A program made the translations under genes and the position numbers. This document shows, piece after piece, positions 8,336 through 17,335 of a DNA stretch of 37,131 nucleotides (position 1 is the stretch's first letter; each line of letters starts with the position of its first letter). The stretch spans positions 1 to 37,131 of the forward strand of contig QHYZ01000031.1 of NCBI GenBank assembly GCA_003225295.1, written 5' to 3'. The notes beneath the pieces were generated by a model. It saw only the letters and a list, made by a program, of their open reading frames with translations, ran no database searches and was not told where the DNA came from. The DNA comes from Acidobacteriota bacterium. GTDB taxonomy: Bacteria > Acidobacteriota > Terriglobia > Acidiferrales > UBA7541.

Positions 8336-9759
8336 GTGTTTGCTCCTGCGCTTGCCTGCGCGCGGTGAGTGACCCACTTCAAAACGCGAAACACGGGATA
8401 GCTCAATACCAGTGTGGCGAGCGCCCACGGCGCGTTCTTCTGATCCGTTAAGATCGACCCGGCCAAAAACAAAACTGAGGCCACCAGCGCAATTCCCGGC
8501 GTCCACGGATAACCCCATGCCCGGTACGGCCGCACCATTTCCGGCTCCCTCTTGCGCAACACAAACAACGAGGCATACGACAGGGCATAATTCGCAACGA
8601 AGAAAAACGAGAGCATGGCGCTGACGCGCTCGAAGGTTCCGGTCAGCAGGAAGAGCACGCCGACAACCGTACTGAGGAACAGCGCCATCACCGGCGTGCC
8701 GCCCGGATTGACTCGAGCGGCGCGGCGAAAAAATAATCCGTCACAGCTCATGGTGTACAGGGTTCGCGAGCAGAAAAGCTGGTTGGCATTGAGGCAGCTC
8801 AGCATGGAGATAACCATGATCGAGCGAATGATGGGGTCGCCAAGCTTCCCAAAGATGCGATCCGCGACGGTTCCCAGGACAAAATTGTTTCCGGAAATTT
8901 CGTTCATGGGCAGGATGTAAAGCGCCACGAGATTCAGCGACAAGTAAATCCCCATGATGGAGAAGACGCTACCGAAAATGGCGCGCGGGATGTCGCGGCC
9001 CGGATTGCGCACCTCTTCGCCGAAGTAGATAACGCCGTCCCATCCGTCGACAGTGTAGATAACTCCCTGAAGCCCGAGCATGATCGCAACGATAAGTGGC
9101 CATCCTGAGGGCAAGGCAAGAGAGGAAATGGTGGACTGCTGGGCGGCACGATGAGCCGGGCCGCCCAGCAAGAAGCAGGCCATCACGAGAATCAGGAAAG
9201 CGCCGGTCTTGAGAGCGGCGGTTGATAATTGCGCGCCGCTGCCCCAACGAATTCCCCGCCATTGCAGAACGAAGAATCCGAGAATCACGAAGACGGCGAC
9301 AATCAACTCGATTCGCATGTGGCCGAGGACGGTCAAGTTTCCACTGAGGACGGGGAAAAGCGCGCCGCTATATTCGGCTATGACGATGGCGACGGCCGCG
9401 GCAGTGCCGCAGGTGGAAAGCCAGTCGCTCCAGCCGACGATGAATCCGGCGTAGTCGCCGAGCGCACGCCGAGAGAAATTGTACTGGCCGCCGCTGCGGG
9501 GAATTGCTGCGCCCAACTCAGCCATGGAAGATGCGCCGGAAAACGCATAGAGTCCGCCGAGGACCCAAACTCCGAGAAACATCCAAGCGTTGGGGAGCAG
9601 CCTGGCGACGTCGCCGGGCGTTCGAACGATGCCGGCAGCGATGGTATTGCCGATGGCCGCGGCCATGCCAAACCACATGCCGAGAACCTGGAGCAGGCGG
9701 CCGCGGCCGACTACGGGCAGGGGGCTAGCTGTCGAAGAGGTTTCCGTTGTGCCAGACAA
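8332..9759 (-). CDS. APC-family amino acid permease
   Basis: A 475-residue polytopic inner-membrane transporter with about 12 hydrophobic helices. The first helix carries the unwound substrate/Na+ site region typical of APC transporters (MAAAIGNTIAAGIVRTPGDV), followed by AELGAAIPRSGGQYNF, the conserved loop of the amino acid/polyamine/organocation superfamily. It probably imports an amino acid in symport with protons or exchanges amino acids; the substrate cannot be read from sequence. Its gene ends 4 nt inside pruA on the other strand, so a role with proline, arginine or glutamate is a reasonable but unproven inference. The methyltransferase gene upstream lies on the same strand 102 nt away. 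Confidence 0.85.
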   Translation of the reverse strand: MSGTTETSSTASPLPVVGRGRLLQVLGMWFGMAAAIGNTIAAGIVRTPGDVARLLPNAWMFLGVWVLGGLYAFSGASSMAELGAAIPRSGGQYNFSRRALGDYAGFIVGWSDWLSTCGTAAAVAIVIAEYSGALFPVLSGNLTVLGHMRIELIVAVFVILGFFVLQWRGIRWGSGAQLSTAALKTGAFLILVMACFLLGGPAHRAAQQSTISSLALPSGWPLIVAIMLGLQGVIYTVDGWDGVIYFGEEVRNPGRDIPRAIFGSVFSIMGIYLSLNLVALYILPMNEISGNNFVLGTVADRIFGKLGDPIIRSIMVISMLSCLNANQLFCSRTLYTMSCDGLFFRRAARVNPGGTPVMALFLSTVVGVLFLLTGTFERVSAMLSFFFVANYALSYASLFVLRKREPEMVRPYRAWGYPWTPGIALVASVLFLAGSILTDQKNAPWALATLVLSYPVFRVLKWVTHRAQASAGANT

Positions 9760-9861
9760 TGTGAGGTCTCGAGGGTTCGCGAATCGCAGCCATCATATCG
9801 GGGGGATAAGAAAATGCAAGCTGGAAGTGGTGAATTCGAATGCTACTGGTTCGGAAATGTT

Positions 9862-10584
9862 TTATCGCGGAGTGCCCACGAAGTTCCATTTGCCCCAGCC
9901 GACATGCTCATGCACCGGGACGAAATGAGCGCGGGCAATTTTCTTAATGAGTTCGGGCTGGCCCAGCCATTGCTCGTAGGTGCGGATTTCATATTCGGTC
10001 ATGCTGGCAAAGGCATCCATCTTGCGGGAAATCCGGCGGACCGCAGGGATTTCGGAAATTAAATGCACAAAGGTCAAGAAGGGAGTGCGCCACGGCTCGA
10101 CAAACATGACGCGGCCGTCCTTTCGAAGCGCGCGCTGCATTTCAGAAAAGGTTTGATCGAGATCACCAGGCAACGCGGGGAGATGGTGCAGACCGCCCTG
10201 AACGATGAGGATATCCTTGCTGCGATCGGTGAAGGGAAGCCTACGGCAATCAGCGACCGTGCATTTCGCGGAGCCTTTGAACTGCGCCAGCAGCCGGGGC
10301 GAGAGGTCCACGCCTTCTATGCGAGTGAAACCGAGACGCTGCAATGCGATTAAGCCGTTACCACGCCCGCAAAAAAGCTCGACAATTTCGGCGTCGCGCG
10401 GCCATTGAGGAGCGCCCAAGCGATTGAGGCGCCCGATAAATTTTTGAATTTCCTCCTCCGGTGTTTCGAAACGCAAGTACGCAGCTTCCCAGGGATCCAG
10501 GGATAGGGCCTTTTGCGCATGCGAATTTGTTTCGTTTTCCGGCGTTTCTGCTTGTGATCTCGGCATCTTCGATGGTGGAAGCAA
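9862..10584 (-). CDS. Class I SAM-dependent methyltransferase
   Basis: A 240-residue Rossmann-fold methyltransferase of the Methyltransf_11 type. Motif I is VELFCGRGNG (residues ~68-77), followed by the acidic end of strand 2 in IEGVDLSP, a VADCRRLPF segment (motif II region) and ILIVQGGLHHLP. The C-terminal third contains a hydrophobic VHLISEIPAV segment and WGKWNFVG. The substrate is unknown. The coordinates use a TTG at 10584; an ATG at 10566 gives a protein six residues shorter, and neither has an obvious ribosome site. It may be read together with the permease downstream. Confidence 0.8.
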   Translation of the reverse strand: MLPPSKMPRSQAETPENETNSHAQKALSLDPWEAAYLRFETPEEEIQKFIGRLNRLGAPQWPRDAEIVELFCGRGNGLIALQRLGFTRIEGVDLSPRLLAQFKGSAKCTVADCRRLPFTDRSKDILIVQGGLHHLPALPGDLDQTFSEMQRALRKDGRVMFVEPWRTPFLTFVHLISEIPAVRRISRKMDAFASMTEYEIRTYEQWLGQPELIKKIARAHFVPVHEHVGWGKWNFVGTPR

Positions 10585-10809
10585 GAACTATCGCAGGTTC
10601 CCATAGATCGCCAAGCAATTCAAGGCATGGTCAAGGCACGAGCCCACGGGCAACTAGGTCAGTTTCCCGTTAGCCGTGTGTGCCCAAGCGCCGGCGAATT
10701 GAGAAACGTCGAGACGATTATGGAAGGTAGTTTATCAAGGACGAGATTTTTCTTGGTGATCTCGTGCCAGCCAAGGGTGCTTCTATAGCGCGACGCCGTT
10801 ACGGGTGAC

Positions 10810-10840
10810 AGAAAACCAACGAGCTAGTCGTTGGTTTTCT
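10810..10840 (-). terminator. Strong perfect hairpin behind the ADOP permease gene
   Basis: A perfect 13-bp inverted repeat (AGAAAACCAACGA and its complement) closes on a 5-nt loop. The distal arm reads GGTTTTCT on either strand, supplying a short U-run. It lies about 130 nt past the permease stop, in the otherwise empty 10585-10971 gap, so a rho-independent terminator for the padR-ADOP unit is the best reading. No gene was found in that gap. Confidence 0.6.
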
Positions 10841-10971
10841 GGGGAGTGCCGCTGTCAGAGACTTGGCGAGGGCCAACCCGCGATTGTGGTCGGATGGAAA
10901 CACTACACGACCTTCGGCGAGTTAGGATTTGTAGCTCCGTACCCGCATTTAGGAGGTTGTAATTAGTGTTT

Positions 10972-13632
10972 CTATTCTGTTCGGAGAGCCTCCATCGGAT
11001 CGAGCCGCGAAGCGCGCCATGCGGGAATAAGGCACGCGGTACCAGCGACCGACAGCAATATTGTAATGACCAACAAAAATACAGTCGGATCGAGCGGGCG
11101 TATGCCATACAACATGGAGCGAATCAGATGCGCCTCCCCAACGCTGGCAGCCAGGCCGAACCCGAGTCCGAAAAAAGCGGGGCGGAGGCCGTCCAGGAGC
11201 ACGAGCCTGAGCACTCTTTCTCGCTGTGCGCCAAGCGCGATGCGGATGCCAATTTCCGCAGTGCGCTGGGCAACCATGTAGGAAAGAACTCCGAACAAAC
11301 CGACGGCGGCTAGCGCCAGAGATAACACTGCGAATGCGAACAACAGCGTCGCCTCAAAACTGGTATCCAGAGTGGATTTTCCAATGATCTGGTCCATAGT
11401 CAGGATGTCGGAGACAGGCAACTCTGGGTCCAGCTGCTGGGCTGCTTGCTGGATGGGCAAGGCTAGCATGGTCACGTCCCGGGGCGAGCGGACAGCGAGC
11501 GTTGCCTCGTTTGGTACACTGCCGTAAAGGGATGTGTAAAGGGGAAAGTACATCATTGGCTGGGCGGGTTTGGCGATGTGGAAGCGCGTATCACCAACCA
11601 CGCCGACAATTTTGAAAGACCTGCGGCCTATCGCGAGCAGATGTTTCCCAATTGGATCCTCGCCAAAGAGGTATTGTCTTGCAAATGTTTCGCTGACAAT
11701 CACTTGCTTGTCGTTGTCCGGACGCCGGTCTCCATCGAATGTTTGCCCGCGCAGCAAGGGAATCCCAAGGGCAGCGAAATACCCGGGATCTGCCCAGCGC
11801 ACGATGGCATGCTGACTCTGCCCCAGCTGCAGCGGAGGGTGCTCCGCGATCCAGAAACCACTGTCTCCACCGTAGCCCTGTCCTGGAACCGCTCTGACAA
11901 GTCCAGCAGCCTGGACTCCGGGCAGAGCGCGCACGCGCTGGAGCAGCGCTTCAAAAAAAATTACGCGTTGCGCGGCCTGAGCATATTGCGCTTCGGGCAG
12001 ACCGAAACGCATGGTGAGGACATTCTCTGTGAGACAGCCGAGATCGGACGTGCGCAACCGCTGATAACTCTTCAGCAGCAAACCCGCGCCGATGAGCAGG
12101 ACCGCGGTAAACCCCACTTCCAGAGATAGCAGCCACTTGCGCAGGCCGACTCGGGCGGGCCCCGCGCCGTGCGAGCGCGACGATTCCTGGAGCGAGGAAA
12201 GAATCTTGTCACCCGTGGCGGCGGAGACCGAAGAAATCAGTCCTGCGAAAGCCGCACTGAAGAAAATAAGACCCATAGTAAAGGCCACGACGACCCCGTC
12301 GATGTGGATGGCTTCGACGCGGCTTATGTCCTGCCGTGTACGTACAAGCCATTGAATTACGGTCTGCGCCAAGAGGAGGCCAGCCGCCCCGCCAGCGACG
12401 GACAGAACCAAGCTTTCCGTCAGATGCTCACCAAGCAGACGCCGGCGACTGCCGCCCAGTGCCGCGCGAATGGCGAGCTCTCTTCGCCGAGCGGCGGCGC
12501 GCGCCACCAGAAGGTTGGCAACGTTCAAGCACGCAATCAAGAGAACGCAACCTGTTGCGGCCAGCAACACGTACAGCGGCGTCTCGATATCTCCAACCAT
12601 ATCCTCCAGTAGTGGGCGCGTGTTCGCGGCTTTGCTGACGAACGGATTATCGAGGTGCTGATCGTGAAGTCGCTTGACGATTAGCGAAAGCTCCGTCCGT
12701 CCCTGCGAAGCGCTGACTCCGGGTTTCAAACGTCCGATTGCCAGATAGTCGTGGCTATCCAGAGCTTGCATGTCTTGCGTGGACTCTTCGTGGTAAATCG
12801 GGGTCCACAGTTGCACGCTCTGTTCTGGATAGGCAAACCAGGTTGGCATGATACCGATGACCTTGTAGGTCTTCGCGTTAAGACGTATTGTCTGCCTCAG
12901 AATAGAGGGGTCGCCTCCGAAGCGTCTCTTCCATAATCCCCAGCTCAAAACAACGGTGGCATTCGCGGACGGCCTATCGTCTGCGGCGTTGAAAGCTCGT
13001 CCGAGCGCTGGTTCAACACCCAGGGTTGGGAACAAAACCCACGAGCACGCGGCCGCGCGCACTTTTTCTGGAAGTTGCCCGCTCGCTCCGGATAGGTTGT
13101 ACTCCTCCGAACTTGAAACGATCGCCAAATCAGAAAAGCCATGGCTTTGGTCTTTCCAGGCGGCAAATATCCCGCCTGCAACCATGTTGAACGGGAACGC
13201 GTCGTCGGAGCTGTGTTCATACAACCGTATTAGTCGCTCCGGTTCCCTGAACGGCAGCGGCTTCAACAGCACCGATCGCACCACCGTGAACAGCGCAACA
13301 TTTCCGCCGATACCGATGGCGATGACGAGGATCGAGATGCAGGCAAAGCCCGGCGTTCTAGCCAGCGTGCGAACGCCGATTCGCATATTTTGCAGAACCA
13401 TTTCAACCCCGTTCCAACTCCACGTTTCGCGCGTCTGCTCGCGCAGCAGCGTGGGATTACCAAAGGCCCGTCGAGCTGCATAGCGAGCTTCGTCGGGGCT
13501 CATTCCGGCAGCGATCTTTTCGGCAATCTGCTGCTCGAGGTGAAAGTTGAGCTCGGCATCGAGACGCTGCACTTCCCGTCTGCGGTGGAAAAGCATTTCC
13601 AGCCTCATGCGGATCTTTTCCAGCCAGCGCAT
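10972..13632 (-). CDS. ADOP-type ABC transporter permease (MacB/FtsX-like)
   Basis: An 886-residue orphan permease of the acidobacterial duplicated-permease type, in the inner membrane. Residues 1-~75 are the ADOP N-terminal helical region (FHRRREVQRLDAELNFHLEQ, then GMSPDEARYAARRAFGN). A first membrane helix at ~90-120 leads into a MacB-like periplasmic domain. Three helices of the first FtsX unit come next (LLIACLNVANLLVARAAARR, REL(A)IRAALG), then a second periplasmic domain and a second FtsX unit (GVLSYMVAQRTAEIGIRIAL). It ends with the family signature DPMEALRTE. There is no ATPase gene beside it, as usual for this group; the substrate is unknown. padR lies 18 nt upstream, and AAGGAGAGGG precedes the ATG, so the two form an operon probably repressed by PadR. 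Confidence 0.9.
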   Translation of the reverse strand: MRWLEKIRMRLEMLFHRRREVQRLDAELNFHLEQQIAEKIAAGMSPDEARYAARRAFGNPTLLREQTRETWSWNGVEMVLQNMRIGVRTLARTPGFACISILVIAIGIGGNVALFTVVRSVLLKPLPFREPERLIRLYEHSSDDAFPFNMVAGGIFAAWKDQSHGFSDLAIVSSSEEYNLSGASGQLPEKVRAAACSWVLFPTLGVEPALGRAFNAADDRPSANATVVLSWGLWKRRFGGDPSILRQTIRLNAKTYKVIGIMPTWFAYPEQSVQLWTPIYHEESTQDMQALDSHDYLAIGRLKPGVSASQGRTELSLIVKRLHDQHLDNPFVSKAANTRPLLEDMVGDIETPLYVLLAATGCVLLIACLNVANLLVARAAARRRELAIRAALGGSRRRLLGEHLTESLVLSVAGGAAGLLLAQTVIQWLVRTRQDISRVEAIHIDGVVVAFTMGLIFFSAAFAGLISSVSAATGDKILSSLQESSRSHGAGPARVGLRKWLLSLEVGFTAVLLIGAGLLLKSYQRLRTSDLGCLTENVLTMRFGLPEAQYAQAAQRVIFFEALLQRVRALPGVQAAGLVRAVPGQGYGGDSGFWIAEHPPLQLGQSQHAIVRWADPGYFAALGIPLLRGQTFDGDRRPDNDKQVIVSETFARQYLFGEDPIGKHLLAIGRRSFKIVGVVGDTRFHIAKPAQPMMYFPLYTSLYGSVPNEATLAVRSPRDVTMLALPIQQAAQQLDPELPVSDILTMDQIIGKSTLDTSFEATLLFAFAVLSLALAAVGLFGVLSYMVAQRTAEIGIRIALGAQRERVLRLVLLDGLRPAFFGLGFGLAASVGEAHLIRSMLYGIRPLDPTVFLLVITILLSVAGTACLIPAWRASRLDPMEALRTE

Positions 13633-13650
13633 GACCCTCTCCTTTTCCGT

Positions 13651-13980
13651 CTAGGCCTTCTGAATGACCAGATTGATCGCTCCGGAGAGCCGGTTCCAGT
13701 TTGTGGTTTCCTGTTCCAACTGCTCACGGCCGGCCGCCGTCAGCGAGTAGAACTTCGCCTGCCGTCCCGTATCACTCTCCTCCCATTTCCCGCGTATCCA
13801 TCCCTGCTGCTCTAATCGGTGTAGCGCCGGATACAATGATCCCTGCTGCACCTGAAGAACCTCGCCTGAGACTTGCTGGATGCGTTTAGCAATGGCCCAC
13901 CCGTGCTTTGCTTCGAGCGAGACGGTTTTGAGAATCAAAAGGTCCAGAGTTCCCTGGACGAGGTCGCTTGGTTTCCCCAT
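13651..13980 (-). CDS. PadR-family transcriptional regulator
   Basis: A 109-residue PadR winged-helix protein of the short, acidobacterial ADOP-associated type. QGTLDLLILKTVSLEAKHGW is the start of the helix-turn-helix; VQQGSLYPALHRLEQQGWI holds the recognition helix, and GRQAKFYSLTAAGREQLE forms the wing and dimer helix. It is the first gene of a two-gene operon with the permease. A perfect inverted repeat lies just upstream of its own start, so it very likely represses itself and the permease. The start codon lies only 8 nt from the -10 element, so the mRNA is probably leaderless. Confidence 0.93.
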   Translation of the reverse strand: MGKPSDLVQGTLDLLILKTVSLEAKHGWAIAKRIQQVSGEVLQVQQGSLYPALHRLEQQGWIRGKWEESDTGRQAKFYSLTAAGREQLEQETTNWNRLSGAINLVIQKA

Positions 13981-13985
13981 ACTAT

Positions 13986-14017
13986 GACTATCTACATCTA
14001 GTATTGTAGATAGTCAA
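13986..14017 (-). promoter_or_regulatory. padR promoter with embedded PadR operator
   Basis: On the reverse strand TTGACT (14012-14017) and TAGATA (13989-13994) are spaced by 17 nt, a near-ideal sigma-70 promoter. The same bases hold a perfect inverted repeat: GACTATCTAC (13986-13995) and GTAGATAGTC (14006-14015) around 10 nt. The operator thus covers the -10 and most of the -35, so a bound dimer would block RNA polymerase. Transcription should begin within a base or two of the ATG at 13980. Confidence 0.8.
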
Positions 14018-14133
14018 GGGGTCGCACTGTTTCCGCCGTTCTTTCTCATCTAGGGACACCAAAGGACCACGACCCACGATAAGCGCGTTCGTGTGGACCG
14101 AACCGAACAACTCCTGGATGGTTAGAAATAACC

Positions 14134-14152
14134 GGTCCAAACTGTTTGGACC
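14134..14152. repeat. 19-bp perfect palindrome, possible operator
   Basis: GGTCCAAAC, one central T, GTTTGGACC. It stands in the gap between padR and the glycosyltransferase gene, about 115 nt beyond the padR promoter. The one-base centre makes a hairpin unlikely, so a dimeric regulator site fits better. The rest of the 14018-14257 stretch shows nothing recognisable. Confidence 0.5.
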
Positions 14153-14320
14153 CCGATTCGCGCATAAGCGCCCCAAGATCAATCTGTGCATGCGCTCCCA
14201 AACAGCATGCCAAAAGCGAGTTAAGCGCGCGCGGGCATCATAATTGACGGCCGGTGATGTCGCGGATTCCGCGACTATCGTGGCCTGAAGGCGTTCCAGG
14301 CGGCCGGGCTATCCGGGGAA

Positions 14321-15379
14321 GTGGTTGTTGCGGACAACGGTTCGACAGACGGTTCAATTCAAATTGCGGAACAGCACGGGGCGCGTGTGATTCGCGTCGC
14401 GGAGCGCGGCTACGGGGCGGCACTGCGCGCTGGCATCGCCGGCGCGCGCGGGCTTTTCATCATCATGGGGGATGCGGACGACAGCTACGACTTCACCGAT
14501 GTCCCGCGATTCGTGGAAAAACTGCACGAAGGCAATGACATCGTAATGGGCAACCGCTTCCGGGGCGAAATCAAACCCGGCGCCATGCCGCCGCTGCACA
14601 AGTACTTCGGCAATCCCGGCCTCACCGCTTTGCTTAATACTTTATTTCATGCGCACATCGGAGACGGTTACTGCGGAATGCGAGGATTCACACGCAGTCT
14701 CTACGACCGCCTGGATCTGCGAAGTTCGGGGATGGAGTTTGCGCTCGAGATGGTCATCAAGTCCGCTCAAATTGGGGCGCGCATCGCAGAGATTCCCATC
14801 ACTTTGTGGCCCGACAAGCGCGGGCGCGCGCCACATCTGCGCAGCTTTCGCGACGGCTGGCGCAGCCTGCGGTTCATGCTGCTCTACGCGCCGAACTGGC
14901 TTTTCCTGCTGCCCGGCACCGCGCTCGTGCTGACTGGACTCTTTCTCGTGTTTTGGCTGCTGCCGGGGCCTCGCCAGATTTCTCCCCACGTGGGGCTGGA
15001 CATTCACACGATGATTTTCGGCGTTATCTTCACGCTTCTGGGGGCGCAGATTCTCTCGATCGGAGCATTCGCAAAGGTATTCAGCTATGCCGAGCGCTTT
15101 GACCGGCGCTCGGTATCTTTGCGACGTGTTCTGAAGCGCGTCACTCTGGAGACGGGTCTGCTCGTGGGTTGCAGTCTGTTCCTCATGGGATTTGCAGGGT
15201 GCGTGTGGGTCACCTGGCAATGGGCCGCGAGCGACTTCGGCGAGCTCCATGAGGTCCGCCAAGTTCTCTTCTGGTCGATGTGGCTTTTCCTCGGTTTGCA
15301 GGTGATTTTCGCCGCCTTCTTTCTCAGCATGCTGGGCATCAGTCGCGAGACGTTTATCGGCGACTACGACTTGAAATAG
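14321..15379 (+). CDS. Family 2 glycosyltransferase, apparently missing its N-terminus
   Basis: A membrane-anchored GT-A (GT2) transferase, probably moving a sugar from a nucleotide donor to a lipid or glycan acceptor. The frame starts straight at strand two, VVVADNGSTDGS, then has GYGAALRAGI, the DXD-type metal site GDADDSYDF and GNRFRG. Three to four C-terminal helices follow (NWLFLLPGTALVLTGLFLVF, IFGVIFTLLGAQILSIGAFA, and two more). The usual first 35-45 residues, including the donor-binding SVVIPALNEE-type strand, are absent. The frame is open back to 14258 with LKAFQAAGLSGE, which does look like family sequence, but a stop at 14255 ends it and no start is present. A neighbouring frame (DSATIVA) may hold a little more. 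Either a 5' truncation or a frameshift has damaged the gene; a GTG at 14321 is only the first possible start. Confidence 0.75.
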   Translation: MVVADNGSTDGSIQIAEQHGARVIRVAERGYGAALRAGIAGARGLFIIMGDADDSYDFTDVPRFVEKLHEGNDIVMGNRFRGEIKPGAMPPLHKYFGNPGLTALLNTLFHAHIGDGYCGMRGFTRSLYDRLDLRSSGMEFALEMVIKSAQIGARIAEIPITLWPDKRGRAPHLRSFRDGWRSLRFMLLYAPNWLFLLPGTALVLTGLFLVFWLLPGPRQISPHVGLDIHTMIFGVIFTLLGAQILSIGAFAKVFSYAERFDRRSVSLRRVLKRVTLETGLLVGCSLFLMGFAGCVWVTWQWAASDFGELHEVRQVLFWSMWLFLGLQVIFAAFFLSMLGISRETFIGDYDLK

Positions 15380-15481
15380 TTTCGAATGCCGGGGCTGAGG
15401 CTGTCGGTGAGCGGGGACTCGTGAAACGTGTAAATTCCCGATCCGCTAGGACTCGTTTGGAGCGTGTAGCAGCTAGCGTTC

Positions 15482-17188
15482 CTACTTCTGAGCAGGTGGC
15501 GCTTGTTGTTGATAGGGAATTAATTTTGTATTGTCGGTATCGGGCTCGACGAGCCAGATCTGGCGATCCCTGAAATATGCGAAGAGCCTGGCATTTTGGA
15601 CGGGGTCGAGTTCGCGGGCCCAGAGAACCTTGGCGGTATCGATTTCTGCTCCGTTGTAAACCCACTCGTCATGCAGATTGTGATTCTCCTGGTAGCGCAC
15701 CATGATCAGATGTTTGCCTGGAGTCTGAAAAAGTCTTTTCCCAATGGCCGCGCGACTGGGATCTCCCTGGCAGGCCCATTCCAATTGGTCGCAGACGTGG
15801 CGGGCGATAGAGAAACCAACATCGGTTGCGAGAAGGTAAAAGATGGCCCAGGAAAGCGCGAGGCCGAGTGGGCGTCCACCGAGACGAATCGTGCGCAGGT
15901 GGCGCATCGCCTGGACGAGCAGCAGAAAAATCACACCCGTCAGCGACGCGGCATAGTGAGGCATCGACCAGATCAATACTAGGAATCCGGCTGTCCCCAG
16001 CAGAAAGATCAGAATCGGCAAGCGCATCTTGCGGTCGAAAAAAGCGAATGGCAATCCTGGCAAAAGCAGCAGAGCACCCCACCAGAAGTAGGTGCTGCCG
16101 CTGCGAGTCAGTTTTTCAACGGAAACCCTTTGAACGTCCGGCCACGTGTTTTGATAGTCTTCGCGTTCCCAGCCGTTGTAGAAATCTTCGAACTGCTCAT
16201 TGTTATATTGAATCGGCTCTTTGGGATGGTCCCACAGAAATAGACCTGTCGTTCGATAGGTTCGTGTGTTCAAGACATGTGGGAAGAGAAGGGCACTTCC
16301 GGTTAAGCGCCAGTTGTAATAGCCGATGAATCCGGTAGTTAATGTCAGGACAACGGCCAAGGGAGTGAGAACTCTGACGATGCGCGTACGCAGCGCCACG
16401 GGAGATTTTGTTTTTCCTGCCAGCCAGCAGAGGAACCAGCCGGCCACGGGGATACAGAAGAGCAGTCCCTCATAGGGCCGGGTGTTCGCCAGGATGGCGA
16501 TTCCCAGGCCGAGCAGCAGAGCATCGGGCGTACCTGCGCGGCGCACAATTCGCGGCATCGCGCCCAGCACCAGCGCGCCACCGGTGGCTGCGACGGCTCC
16601 GCCCCAGTAGCTGTTGATCCAATAGCTGGCGATTCCGAATTTCAGCGCGACCAGCACCGCGCCGAGAAAGGCCCACCTCGCTGGAAGCCAGGCTTGCAAC
16701 ATCCGGAGAATCGCAGCGCACATTGCGGCAACGCTCAGAAGCACGCCTATCCATGGATGTGCCAGCAATTCGCCGAGCGCTAGGACCGCTCCCTGCCCCG
16801 GCGGATACTTGGAGGAATAGGTCGGGAACCAATTCACGTGAAATGTTTCGAAGCTCATCCACATGGGATGAGGCGGATTGGCCAGACGGCCGTGGGCCAG
16901 CGTGTCACCGAGTAACAGGTAGCTGTACTCGTCATGAATTCCGGGGACTGGCACCGGCAGCTGAGGCAGAACCGCAAGCCGGACGCCGATGACCATGAAG
17001 AAAAGGGCAATGACCGCCAGCGTCTTGCGTTCGGCCAGGCGGGAGAGAAGGGACTCAACGGCGTGGAACACTCTGGACGTCAGGCGCGGCAGGAATATGG
17101 CAAGCAGCGAGAAATAAAAGCCGATGCGCAGGATCACGCGCAGCGCGTGCGGCAGATGCATTAACAGCTTGCCAATGAATTCACTCAT
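15482..17188 (-). CDS. GT-C-fold (PMT/ArnT-like) membrane glycosyltransferase-like protein
   Basis: An integral membrane protein of about 568 residues from the ATG at 17188, with roughly ten helices and a soluble C-terminal tail. The first lumenal loop has PGIHDEYSYLLLGDTLAHGR, where the Asp-Glu pair matches the acidic catalytic site of GT-C enzymes such as ArnT and PMT. ANPPHPMWMSFETFH and TYSSKYPPGQG follow, as in a large group of uncharacterised acidobacterial proteins. It probably transfers a sugar from a polyprenyl-phosphate carrier. An upstream GTG at 17311 would add 41 residues that look non-coding (no hydrophobic signal, odd composition), so the ATG is preferred. It converges with the damaged GT2 gene. 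Confidence 0.75.
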   Translation of the reverse strand: MSEFIGKLLMHLPHALRVILRIGFYFSLLAIFLPRLTSRVFHAVESLLSRLAERKTLAVIALFFMVIGVRLAVLPQLPVPVPGIHDEYSYLLLGDTLAHGRLANPPHPMWMSFETFHVNWFPTYSSKYPPGQGAVLALGELLAHPWIGVLLSVAAMCAAILRMLQAWLPARWAFLGAVLVALKFGIASYWINSYWGGAVAATGGALVLGAMPRIVRRAGTPDALLLGLGIAILANTRPYEGLLFCIPVAGWFLCWLAGKTKSPVALRTRIVRVLTPLAVVLTLTTGFIGYYNWRLTGSALLFPHVLNTRTYRTTGLFLWDHPKEPIQYNNEQFEDFYNGWEREDYQNTWPDVQRVSVEKLTRSGSTYFWWGALLLLPGLPFAFFDRKMRLPILIFLLGTAGFLVLIWSMPHYAASLTGVIFLLLVQAMRHLRTIRLGGRPLGLALSWAIFYLLATDVGFSIARHVCDQLEWACQGDPSRAAIGKRLFQTPGKHLIMVRYQENHNLHDEWVYNGAEIDTAKVLWARELDPVQNARLFAYFRDRQIWLVEPDTDNTKLIPYQQQAPPAQK

Positions 17189-17335
17189 CGGAGGTGCGGG
17201 TTTATCTGCATGGGATTGTGGCACGTATGGGGCTGAGTAGAAAGATAGATACGTCGTGCCCCATTGAAGTTTAGTCCGTCCTCCACTACTGTGTGCGAAG
17301 AACGCAGGCACCGTTTCTCCAGCGAGGCGGAAAAA

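Noticed and set aside
7412-8518. 368-codon reverse frame opposite pruA
   Set aside because: It overlaps both pruA and the permease end and has no recognisable domain; the pruA frame is unambiguous.
9229-10062. 277-codon forward frame opposite the permease
   Set aside because: Antisense to the transporter and its upstream gap; low-complexity Gly/Ala/Asp composition.
13988-14191. 67-codon reverse frame before padR
   Set aside because: It runs through the padR promoter/operator and the palindrome and lacks a ribosome site.
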